Notes under the pieces: generated by a model
The model's database searches: none
Told to the model about the DNA's origin: nothing
The model's input: the letters and a program-made list of their open reading frames with translations, nothing else
Shown: positions 23,716-32,729 of the stretch, piece by piece
Layout: every line of letters begins with the position of its first letter
How positions within the stretch are numbered: position 1 is the first letter of the stretch
Source: Falsiroseomonas bella
GTDB taxonomy: Bacteria; Pseudomonadota; Alphaproteobacteria; Acetobacterales; Acetobacteraceae
Direction: 5' to 3'
Length of the DNA: 64,000 nt
NCBI RefSeq assembly: GCF_003173615.1
Contig: NZ_QGNA01000004.1
Location: forward strand, 124,001-188,000
Position numbers and translations under genes: made by a program

Positions 23716-23827
23716 CGGCCGCAGGCTGGCACGTGGCGGCCTGCGCAGCAGGCCGAGGCCGCGAAGGCGGCCCGCTAATGCGGCGAAGCCAAGGCCGCGG
23801 ATGCGGCCGCCCGGCGCTTGAGGGCGC
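23716..23827. repeat. Mosaic hairpin repeat, copy 2, abutting a start codon
   Basis: Begins right after the permease stop and ends at the base before the next ATG. It contains a perfect hairpin GGCCTGC/GCAGGCC (23738-23744 with 23748-23754), the block GGCCGAG (23751-23757), stem 1 GGCCGC/GCGGCC (23757-23762 with 23767-23772), the block CCGCTAATGCGGCGAAGCCA (23773-23792), stem 2, also GGCCGC/GCGGCC (23793-23798 with 23803-23808), and the end block CCGGCGCTTGAGGGCGC (23811-23827). The GAGGG in the end block is the only candidate ribosome-binding sequence for the downstream gene. Confidence 0.8.
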
Positions 23828-25647
<1,820 letters not shown>

Positions 25648-25648
<1 letters not shown>

Positions 25649-26607
25649 TGGCGCTGGTCGTCGCGGAGAATGTCGAGAAGAGCTTCGCGCCGCGGGGTGT
25701 CTTCGCGCGCGGCAAGCCGGTGCGCGCCGTCGCCAGCGTGGATGCACAGGTGGCGCGCGGCGAGGCGCTGGGCGTGGTGGGCGAGAGCGGCAGCGGCAAG
25801 TCAACGCTCGGCCGCCTGCTGCTCGGGCTGCTGGACGTCACCGGCGGCCGGGTGCGCTTCGACGGCGCCGACCTGCCGAAGCCCGGCAGCGCCGCGTGGA
25901 AGACGCTGCGCGCGCGCATGGGGATCGTGTTCCAGGACCCCTTCGGCAGCCTCGATCCGCGGCGGAGCGTCGGCGCGCAGGTGGGCGACGGGCTGGCGAT
26001 CCATCGCGGCGGCGCCGAGCCCGCGCGCATCGCCGCGCTGTTCGAGCGCGTGGGCCTCGACCCGCTGCGCATGGGCGCCTTCCCGCACGAGTTCAGCGGC
26101 GGGCAGCGCCAGCGCCTCGGCATCGCGCGCGCGCTCGCGACCGATCCGGATTTCCTGGTGGCGGACGAGCCGGTCAGCGCGCTGGATGTCTCGATCCAGG
26201 CGCAGGTGGTGAAGCTGCTGGCCGATCTGCGGCGCGACCTCGGCCTCGCGATGCTGTTCATCAGCCACGACCTGCCGGTGGTGCGGCACCTGTGTGACCG
26301 CGTGGCGGTGATGTATCTCGGCCGCGTCATGGAGGAAGGGCCTGTGCGCGAGGTCTTCGCGCGGCCGCTGCATCCCTACACCCGCGCGCTGCTCTCCGCG
26401 ACACCGATGCTCGATCCGGCGAAGCGCGCGACGCGAATCCTGTTGCCCGGCGATCCGCCGAGCCCGTCCGATCCGCCAAGCGGCTGCGTGTTCCGCACGC
26501 GCTGTTCCTTCGCGCAGGCGGCCTGCGCGGAGACGGTGCCGGCCCTGCGTGCATTCGGCGGACCGGGCCAGCGCGTCGCCTGCATCCGCGCCGAAGAGAT
26601 CAGTTGA
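25648..26607 (+). CDS. ABC transporter ATP-binding protein, DppF type
   Basis: A 319-residue ATPase. Walker A GESGSGKSTLGR lies near residue 47, the Q-loop in VFQDPFGSLDPR, the signature FSGGQRQRLGIARAL near residue 150 and Walker B FLVADEPVSALDVS near residue 170, followed by the oligopeptide-type C-terminal extension (CVFRTRCSFAQAAC). I chose the ATG at 25648, which overlaps the previous stop by one base; a GTG at 25645 directly before it is equally possible. GGAAGGA lies nine bases upstream of the ATG. Together with the fused protein it supplies the two ATPase halves of the transporter. Confidence 0.93.
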
Positions 26608-26632
26608 GACCTGCCAGAGGAAGGCCAGAGCA

Positions 26633-27445
26633 ATGACCGATGTTTCCCCCACCAAGGTGCGCATGGGCGAGATCACGGGCGACGAGGCCCGAGCGCTCTA
26701 TCCGAAGAACCCGGTGATCCTGTTGCCGATGGGCAGCCATGAGGACCAGGGCCCGCATGCCCCGATGGGCGACTATTTCCTGGCCGAGAAGATGGCCGAG
26801 CTGATCGCGCTGAAGGCGACGGCGGAGGGCACGCGCACCGTCGTCGCGCCGGTGCTTCCCTTCGGCAAGGGCGACTATTTCGGCCCGATGATCGGCGGCA
26901 TCGCGCTGTCCGCCGCCACCTTCCGCGCGGTGCTGGACGAGTTGTTCTCCGAATTGCTGCGCCACCGGCTGACGAAGCTGGTGATCATCAACGGCCATGG
27001 CGGCAACGTGAACGCGATCAACGAGGCGACGCGCGCGGTGATGCACAAGGGCGGGCCGATCATCCCCTCGCTCTATCTGTGGCGCATCGCCTATGCCGAG
27101 ATGCCGAAGCTGCTGGGCGCGGAGAAGGCGAAGGCCGTCAGCAGCCACGGCGCCGATCCGCTGACCAGCCTGTGCATGCACCTGTTCCCGGAGCGGGTGC
27201 GCAAGGACCTGATCCCGGAGCCGCGCAAGGGCGGCGCCACGGCGCTCGGCCTGCCCTTCCAGGGCTGGGGCTCGCTCAGCTTCAACGGCGCCGAGGTCAC
27301 CGTGCCGCACGAATACGATGTGGTCAGCCCGAACGGCTTGGGCACCGGCGATCCGCGGCTGTGCAGCGCGGAGAGCGGCAAGCTGATCGCCGACCGGCTG
27401 ACGGAAATCGGCGCCGGCTTCTGCCACCACTTCGCGAAACAGTAG
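26633..27445 (+). CDS. Creatininase family protein
   Basis: A 270-residue metal-dependent amidohydrolase of the creatininase family. Conserved metal-binding segments are GSHEDQGPHAPMGDY at about residues 34-48 and IINGHGGNVNAIN near residue 117, with a later SSHGADPLTSLCMH stretch. The ATG at 26633 is preceded by AGAGGAAGG. It follows the ATPase gene after 25 bases on the same strand, so the imported molecule may contain a cyclic amide or lactam that this enzyme opens; that link is inference. Other family members hydrolyse formamidopyrimidines or act in cofactor pathways, so creatinine itself should not be assumed. Confidence 0.9.
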   Translation: MTDVSPTKVRMGEITGDEARALYPKNPVILLPMGSHEDQGPHAPMGDYFLAEKMAELIALKATAEGTRTVVAPVLPFGKGDYFGPMIGGIALSAATFRAVLDELFSELLRHRLTKLVIINGHGGNVNAINEATRAVMHKGGPIIPSLYLWRIAYAEMPKLLGAEKAKAVSSHGADPLTSLCMHLFPERVRKDLIPEPRKGGATALGLPFQGWGSLSFNGAEVTVPHEYDVVSPNGLGTGDPRLCSAESGKLIADRLTEIGAGFCHHFAKQ

Positions 27446-27452
27446 GGACTTT

Positions 27453-27480
27453 TCCCTCCCCCGCGCAGGCGGGGGAGGGA
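27453..27480. terminator. Hairpin between convergent genes
   Basis: TCCCTCCCCCGC at 27453-27464 pairs perfectly with GCGGGGGAGGGA at 27469-27480 across the loop GCAG. It lies between the stop of the creatininase gene and the stop of the convergent hydroxyacid dehydrogenase gene. A TTTT stretch precedes it (27450-27453), which reads as AAAA after the stem, not U, on the minus strand. The stem matches the one at 12739-12764. Confidence 0.65.
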
Positions 27481-27485
27481 GCACG

Positions 27486-28451
27486 TTACAGCACCACGTC
27501 CTGGGGCGGGATCTCCTCGCCCTTGTGCACCCGCATGATGTTCCCCAGCCAGTGCATGATGGTCCGCCGCGAGTTCTCATAGGAACTGGTCGCGGTGTGC
27601 GGCGTGCAGACCACGTTGGGCATGTGCAGCAGCGGGTGGTCGGGCGGCGGCGGCTCCTGGTCGAAGACGTCCACCGCCGCGCCCGCGAGGTGGCCCGAGC
27701 GCAGCGCCTCCACCAGATCCGCTTCCACCACGATGCCGCCGCGCGCGACGTTCACGAGCAGCGCGCCGCGCTTCATCCGCGCCAGTCGCGCGGCATTGAT
27801 CAACCCCGCCGTCTCCGGCGTCAGCGGGCAGTTCAAGGACAGGATGTCGCACTCCGCCAGCATCGCATCCAGCGTGCGGTACTGCACGCCGAGCGCCTGC
27901 TCCTCCGCCTCCGGCAGGCGATTGCGGTTGTTGTAGAGGATCGTGCAGTCGAAGCCGCGCAGCCGCTTCGCGACACCCTTGCCGATCGCGCCGAGGCCGA
28001 GGATGCCGACCGTCTTGCCGGAGACGAGGATCGATCGCTGCGAAACCTCGGTCTTCGGCCAGCCTCCGGCGACGGTGGCGACATGCGCCTGCACGATGCA
28101 GCGCGCGACGGCGATCATCAGCCCGACGGTCGCCTCCGCCACCGGCACCGCGTTCGAGCCGGTCGTCCGCGCAATGCGGATGCCGCGCGCGCGGCAGGCC
28201 TCGATGTCGATGTTGTCGATGCCGACGCCCCATTTGTGGAACAGCTTGATGCGCGGCGCAGCGGCCACGACATCCGCCGAGATCGGCAGGTCCCACCAGA
28301 CGCCGTAATCCGCGTCCGCGACGCCGGCCTTCACGTCATCGGGGCTGCGCCCCTTGATGGCGCTGACCGAAAAGCCCTCGGGGAGCAGCGCCCTTATGTT
28401 GGCCTCCTGCTCCGCGCCGATCGGCTGCAGCATCACGATCTTCTGTGTCAT
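27486..28451 (-). CDS. D-isomer-specific 2-hydroxyacid dehydrogenase
   Basis: A 321-residue NAD(P)-dependent dehydrogenase of the phosphoglycerate/hydroxyacid dehydrogenase family. The cofactor loop GILGLGAIGKGVAKRL lies near residues 150-165. The catalytic Arg is in NVARGGIV (near 233), the Glu in DVFDQEP (near 262) and the His in TPHTATSS (near 284). The start overlaps the stop of the upstream gamma-glutamyltransferase gene by four bases (ATGA at 28448-28451), so the two are coupled. The substrate (glyoxylate, hydroxypyruvate or another 2-keto acid) is not evident. Confidence 0.92.
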   Translation of the reverse strand: MTQKIVMLQPIGAEQEANIRALLPEGFSVSAIKGRSPDDVKAGVADADYGVWWDLPISADVVAAAPRIKLFHKWGVGIDNIDIEACRARGIRIARTTGSNAVPVAEATVGLMIAVARCIVQAHVATVAGGWPKTEVSQRSILVSGKTVGILGLGAIGKGVAKRLRGFDCTILYNNRNRLPEAEEQALGVQYRTLDAMLAECDILSLNCPLTPETAGLINAARLARMKRGALLVNVARGGIVVEADLVEALRSGHLAGAAVDVFDQEPPPPDHPLLHMPNVVCTPHTATSSYENSRRTIMHWLGNIMRVHKGEEIPPQDVVL

Positions 28452-30154
28452 GCGGTGCTCTGTCCGGTGGTGTTGGGCTCGGTGGAAAAGCGCACGCCGG
28501 CCCGCGCCAGCCCGCCGCCGAGCGCGGCGACGCTGCCATCGGCGCGCCAGCAGGCCGCGCCCGTCATGCTGCCATCGGGCTCGAAGGCGATGCCGTTGAT
28601 GCCGCCGCCGATTGTTTTGACCCGCTTGATCGTGTGCCCCATCGCGGCCAGCGCGCCGGCGACTGTATCGGGGATGGCGGGCTCGAGCTCCAGCGCATTG
28701 CCCATGGTCCAGATGCGCGGCGCTTCCAGTGCCGCCTGCAGCGGCATGGCGTGGTCGATCAGGTTGAGCAGCGCCTGGAACGCGGAGGGGAAGATGCGCA
28801 GGCCCCCGGGCAGGCCGAGCGCGAAGCGCGGCGCGCCGTCCTGCAGCACGATGGTCGGCGCCATCGAGGTATAGACGCGCTTGCCCGGCGCGACCGAGAG
28901 CGCGAGGCCGGGCCGCGGGTCGAAATTGTGCATGTAGTTGTTGCAGATCAGCCCGGTGCCGGGGATAGCGATGCGCGCGCCGAACATGGCGTTGATCGTC
29001 TGCGTCGTCGCGACGATGTTCCCCGCCGCATCGGCGACCGTCACATGCGTGGTGCAGTTGGATTCCGCGAGTGTCGGGTCCGCTTCCCAGGACCGGGCGC
29101 GCTTCATGTCCAGCAGGGCACGGCGGCGTTCGGCGTAGTCCTTGCTGGTGAGCATGGCCACCGGCACGCGCACGAAGTCGGGATCGGCGGTCGCCACCGC
29201 GCGGTCGGCGAAGGCCATCTTCAGCACCTCCGCCACCAGGTGCAGCGCCTCCGTGGTGCCGAAGCCGAGCCCGGCGACGTCCATCGCCTCCAGCACGTTC
29301 AGCATCTGCGCCACATGCACGCCGGCGGAGGCCGGGGGCGGCGGGCCGAACACGTCGAAGCCGCGATAGGTGCCGCGGATCGGCGCGCGTTCCAGCGTGC
29401 GCACGCGGGCGAGATCCTCGACCGTCACGATCCCGTCCTGCCGCGCGAGGTGCTCCGCCATCAGCCGCCCGAGCGCGCCGCCATGCAGCAGGTCCGGCCC
29501 CTCCTGCGCCACGGCGCGCAGCGTCTCGGCATAGGCCCCCTGCACCAGCTTCGCGCCGGCCGGCAGGCGATCGCCGCCGGGGAGGAAGCGCGCGGCGAGA
29601 TCGGCATCGCGCGCGAGGTCCGCGGCGGCGTCCGCGATGCAGTCGGAGAGATAGGGCGTGACGCGGAAGCCGCGCGCGGCGAGCCGGATCGCCGGCTCCA
29701 TCACATCGGCCAGCGGCCAGGTGCCGTGCCGCGCCAGGGCGTGCGCCCAGCCGCGCAGCGCCGCCGGCACGGCGACCGCGAGCGCGCCGACGGCGTTGCG
29801 CTTGCCCTCCGTCTCCCGCTCCTCGGGCGGCGAGCCAGGGATCGGGCGATACATGTCGGGCGTGGCCGCGGCGGGGGCGGCGGAAAGACCGTCCAGCACC
29901 TCATGCGCGCCGTCCGCCATGCGGATGTGGCAGACGCCGCCGCCGGTGAGGCCGACCATCATCGGCTCCACAACCGTCAGCGCGAAAAGCGTGGCGATGG
30001 CGGCGTCCACGGCGTTGCCGCCGGCCAGCAGCACCTCGGCGCCCGCGGCGCTGGCGAGCGGATGGTTGCTGCACACGACGCCGCGCGCGCCGCGCGCCGG
30101 CTGCTTCTCGAGCGTTAGGGGAAAACCGTTGCGGCCGACCAGGGCTGTGGGCAA
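28448..30154 (-). CDS. ggt: Gamma-glutamyltransferase family protein, TTG start
   Basis: A 568-residue Ntn-hydrolase of the gamma-glutamyltransferase family. The autoprocessing nucleophile is Thr368 in ESNCTTHVTVADAAGN, which would give subunits of about 367 and 201 residues. Other family segments are GGNAVDAAIATLFALTVVEP near the N-terminus, GGGVCHI and the late MAPTIVLQDGAPRFALGLPGG. I choose TTG at 30154 because AAGGAG lies six bases upstream and homology begins right after; the open frame continues to 30445 but looks non-coding and lies across the divergent selO start. No signal peptide is visible from this start, unlike most periplasmic GGTs, so the enzyme may act in the cytoplasm on gamma-glutamyl compounds or be a cephalosporin acylase-like relative. 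Confidence 0.88.
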   Translation of the reverse strand: MPTALVGRNGFPLTLEKQPARGARGVVCSNHPLASAAGAEVLLAGGNAVDAAIATLFALTVVEPMMVGLTGGGVCHIRMADGAHEVLDGLSAAPAAATPDMYRPIPGSPPEERETEGKRNAVGALAVAVPAALRGWAHALARHGTWPLADVMEPAIRLAARGFRVTPYLSDCIADAAADLARDADLAARFLPGGDRLPAGAKLVQGAYAETLRAVAQEGPDLLHGGALGRLMAEHLARQDGIVTVEDLARVRTLERAPIRGTYRGFDVFGPPPPASAGVHVAQMLNVLEAMDVAGLGFGTTEALHLVAEVLKMAFADRAVATADPDFVRVPVAMLTSKDYAERRRALLDMKRARSWEADPTLAESNCTTHVTVADAAGNIVATTQTINAMFGARIAIPGTGLICNNYMHNFDPRPGLALSVAPGKRVYTSMAPTIVLQDGAPRFALGLPGGLRIFPSAFQALLNLIDHAMPLQAALEAPRIWTMGNALELEPAIPDTVAGALAAMGHTIKRVKTIGGGINGIAFEPDGSMTGAACWRADGSVAALGGGLARAGVRFSTEPNTTGQSTA

Positions 30155-30273
30155 GGCGCGCTCCTTCGCTGCAGGGGCAGTTTGGGCGCAGGCGCCGGGC
30201 GCGGGAAGGGGGGCGGGTTGAGCCGCGGCGCCGGCGGCGCCATCTGGCGGGAAGCCGGTGCCGGGAAGCCCAG

Positions 30274-31710
30274 ATGCCAGTCTCGCCAGCCTACCAGCCT
30301 TCGACGCGCCACGCCGATCTCGGCGACGATTTTTTTGATCCTGTCGCCGCCGCGCGCTTTCCGCAGCACATCCTGCGCTGGCGCAACCGGCGCTGGGATC
30401 GACGCGTCGGCCTGGATGCACTGACGGATGAGGAGTGGACCGCACACTTCGGAAAATTCGAGCCGTTGCCCGGCAGCTTCGACACGCCGCTGGCGCTGCG
30501 CTACCACGGCCACCAGTTCCGCTCCTACAACCCAGATCTCGGCGACGGGCGCGGCTTCCTCTTCGCGCAGCTGCACGATCTGCGGGATGGGCGGCTGCTC
30601 GATCTCGGCACCAAGGGCAGCGGCCGCACGCCCTATCATCGCGGCGCCGATGGAAGGCTCACGCTGAAGGGCGGCGTGCGCGAGGTGCTCGCGACCGAGA
30701 TGCTCGAGGCGCAGGGCGTCTACACCTCGAAATCCTTCAGTCTGGTCGAGACCGGAGAGGCGCTGCAGCGCAACGACGAGCCCTCGCCCACGCGGGCCGC
30801 GGTGCTGGTGCGGCTCAGCCATTCCCACATCCGCATCGGCACCTTCCAGCGCTTCGCCTATCACAAGGACAACGACGCCATCGCGCGCCTCGTCGCGCAT
30901 TGCTGCGCGCACTACATCCCGGAAGCGCGGCGCGAGGATCCGGGCGCGCAGGTGGTCGCCTTTTTCGAGGCGGTGACGCGCCGCGTGGCGCGGATGGGCG
31001 CGCAATGGATGGCGGCCGGGTTCGTGCATGGCGTGCTGAACACGGACAACACCAACATCACCGGCGAGAGCTTCGACTACGGCCCCTGGCGCTGGGCGCC
31101 GACCTACAAGCCGGACTTCACCGCGGCCTATTTCGACTATGGCGGCCTCTACGCCCTGGCGCGCCAGCCGGAGGCGCTGCTTTGGAACCTGGCGCGGCTC
31201 GGCGGCTGCCTGCTGCCGCTGGCCGAGGAGGCACCGCTGCAGGCGGCGCTCGAAGGCTTCGAGGACGCGCTGCATGCGGAATTCCGCGCCAAGGTGCTGT
31301 GGCGGCTGGGGCTGGCTTCCGCCGGCGAGGAGCGGGACGCGGCGCTGGTGCGCACGCTGTATCAGTTCCTGCTCGACAGCCAGGCGCCGCTGGACCGGGT
31401 GTTCTTCGACTGGCGCGGCGGCGGGCTGAGCGCGGATCGCGCCGCGCGCAGCCCCCTCGCGGCAACCTATGGCGAGGAGGCCTTCGCGCCGCTGCGTGCG
31501 CTGCTGCTGGACCACCCCGCGACGCCCGATGCCAATCTCGACCACCCCTATTTCGCCGATCGGATGGAGCCCTGCTCCATGCTGATCGACGAGGTCGAGG
31601 CGATCTGGGCGCCGATCGCCGAGGCCGATGACTGGTCGCGCTTCCACGCCAAGATCGCGGATATCGCGCTGATGGCGGAGGCGATGGGCAGCACCACCCT
31701 GCCGCCCTGA
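30274..31710 (+). CDS. selO: Protein adenylyltransferase SelO (YdiU)
   Basis: A 478-residue pseudokinase-fold enzyme that transfers AMP to Ser/Thr/Tyr of target proteins, linked to redox stress. The family signature RYHGHQFRSYNPDLGDGRG lies near residues 76-94, the nucleotide-binding LGTKGSGRTPYHRG near 111 and the metal/catalytic segment HGVLNTDNTNITGESFDYG starts at residue 252, with Asp258 the likely catalytic base. The length equals that of the E. coli protein. I see no C-terminal selenocysteine or Cys-rich tail. GGGAAG precedes the ATG. A run of seven Ts at 30330-30336 encodes Phe-Phe and is unusual for this GC content, but the frame is intact. Confidence 0.95.
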   Translation: MPVSPAYQPSTRHADLGDDFFDPVAAARFPQHILRWRNRRWDRRVGLDALTDEEWTAHFGKFEPLPGSFDTPLALRYHGHQFRSYNPDLGDGRGFLFAQLHDLRDGRLLDLGTKGSGRTPYHRGADGRLTLKGGVREVLATEMLEAQGVYTSKSFSLVETGEALQRNDEPSPTRAAVLVRLSHSHIRIGTFQRFAYHKDNDAIARLVAHCCAHYIPEARREDPGAQVVAFFEAVTRRVARMGAQWMAAGFVHGVLNTDNTNITGESFDYGPWRWAPTYKPDFTAAYFDYGGLYALARQPEALLWNLARLGGCLLPLAEEAPLQAALEGFEDALHAEFRAKVLWRLGLASAGEERDAALVRTLYQFLLDSQAPLDRVFFDWRGGGLSADRAARSPLAATYGEEAFAPLRALLLDHPATPDANLDHPYFADRMEPCSMLIDEVEAIWAPIAEADDWSRFHAKIADIALMAEAMGSTTLPP

Positions 31711-31746
31711 CCGGAACGGCCGAGCCATGGCCGCGTTGGCGCCGCC

Positions 31747-32199
31747 ATGCGGGTGGCCGATCTGATGACGCGGGAAGTGGAGTTCGTCGCGCCCGAGGCG
31801 CCGGTGCGCGCCGCGGCCGAGTTGATGGGCGAGCTCGATGTCGGCGCGCTGCCGGTCGGCGGCCCTTCCGACCTGCGCGGCATCGTCACCGACCGGGACC
31901 TGCTCTACCGCGTCGTCGCGCGCGGGCTGGATGCCTCGCGCGTGCGCGTGGCGGAGGTGCTCTCCAGCCCCGTCGTCACCTGCCGCGAGGAGGATGCGCT
32001 GCAGGCCGCGCTGGACCGCATGGCGGCCCACCATTTGCGGCGCCTGCCGGTGGTGGATGCGGGCGGGCGCGTCGTCGGCTGGATCACGCTGTCGGACCTT
32101 GCGCGGGCGATGCTGCTGGAAAGCGAGGCGCTGCAGCGCGCGCTCGCCGCGCTGACCGAGGCGGAGGGCGGGGTCAGCGGCGCGCCAGCCCCGCGGTGA
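31747..32199 (+). CDS. CBS-domain protein
   Basis: A 150-residue cytoplasmic protein made of two CBS motifs (about residues 1-57 and 66-125) that together form one Bateman module, which usually binds adenosine nucleotides. Typical stretches are VADLMTREVEFVAPEAPVRAAAELM, GIVTDRDLLYRVV, LRRLPVVDAGGRVVGWITLSDLAR. A 25-residue helical tail follows with no fused effector domain. No clear ribosome-binding sequence precedes the ATG. Its last 26 bases overlap the end of the convergent gene at 32174. Confidence 0.9.
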   Translation: MRVADLMTREVEFVAPEAPVRAAAELMGELDVGALPVGGPSDLRGIVTDRDLLYRVVARGLDASRVRVAEVLSSPVVTCREEDALQAALDRMAAHHLRRLPVVDAGGRVVGWITLSDLARAMLLESEALQRALAALTEAEGGVSGAPAPR

Positions 32200-32638
32200 G
32201 CGTTGCGGGCAGCGCGAAGCGCGCCGCCAGCCAATTGAGGAACAGCCGCTGCGCCGGCACGCGCCGCTCCAGCACCAGCGCCGCCGCGGCATAGCCATGC
32301 GCGCTGAGGCCCGCGGCTTCCAGCGCACCCAGGAGCGCGATCAGGTCCGGCGGGTCATGCAGGGCGCGACGCGCCGGCGCGCGCTCCGCCGCGCCGCCGA
32401 TCCGTTCCAGCGCCTGGTCCAGCCGCGCGGCATCGGCCTCGGCCGTGGCGCCGCAGGCGGCGAGCGCGGCGGCCATCAGGCGCGCGACCGGCACGCGCTG
32501 CGCGGCGGGCATGCGCGCCAGGTTGAGGCTCAGCGGCACGCGCACCTGCAGCCGGTTCTGCGACCAGGCATGCAGCAGCTTCTGCGCCAGGGCGAGGCGC
32601 AGCGTCTGGTCCGCCGGCGGCGGGGGCGAGCGGTTCAT
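32174..32638 (-). CDS. Unknown helical protein convergent with the CBS gene
   Basis: A 154-residue protein I do not recognise. It starts MNRSPPPPADQTLRLALAQKLLHAW and is Ala/Leu/Arg-rich, probably all helical, with no signal peptide or clear membrane segment. A more hydrophobic stretch (LEAAGLSAHGYAAAALVLERRV) near residue 105 is followed by FLNWLAARFALPATLTAGLARR. Codon bias is consistent with real coding. The start at 32638 is chosen because upstream codons overlap the promoter region of the divergent SLC13 gene. Its 3' end overlaps the CBS gene by 26 bases, slightly reducing confidence. Confidence 0.6.
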   Translation of the reverse strand: MNRSPPPPADQTLRLALAQKLLHAWSQNRLQVRVPLSLNLARMPAAQRVPVARLMAAALAACGATAEADAARLDQALERIGGAAERAPARRALHDPPDLIALLGALEAAGLSAHGYAAAALVLERRVPAQRLFLNWLAARFALPATLTAGLARR

Positions 32639-32729
32639 GCACGGGGCGACGCGGAGACCTGCGCCGGGTTCCGGGGAACCCCCGCGCGGCCACGCGTTTC
32701 GATGGCGTGACGCTGCCGGTGCCCGCTTC

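Noticed and set aside
28448-30154. Frameshifted or pseudogene GGT
   Set aside because: The frame is uninterrupted from TTG to stop, with catalytic Thr368 and both subunit regions present.
30330-30336. Run of seven Ts in selO as a programmed frameshift site
   Set aside because: The zero frame is complete and encodes the conserved N-terminal region; no useful product would come from slippage.
30155-30445. N-terminal extension of the gamma-glutamyltransferase across the divergent selO start
   Set aside because: No ribosome-binding site, non-protein-like composition and overlap with the selO start; TTG at 30154 with AAGGAG fits better.
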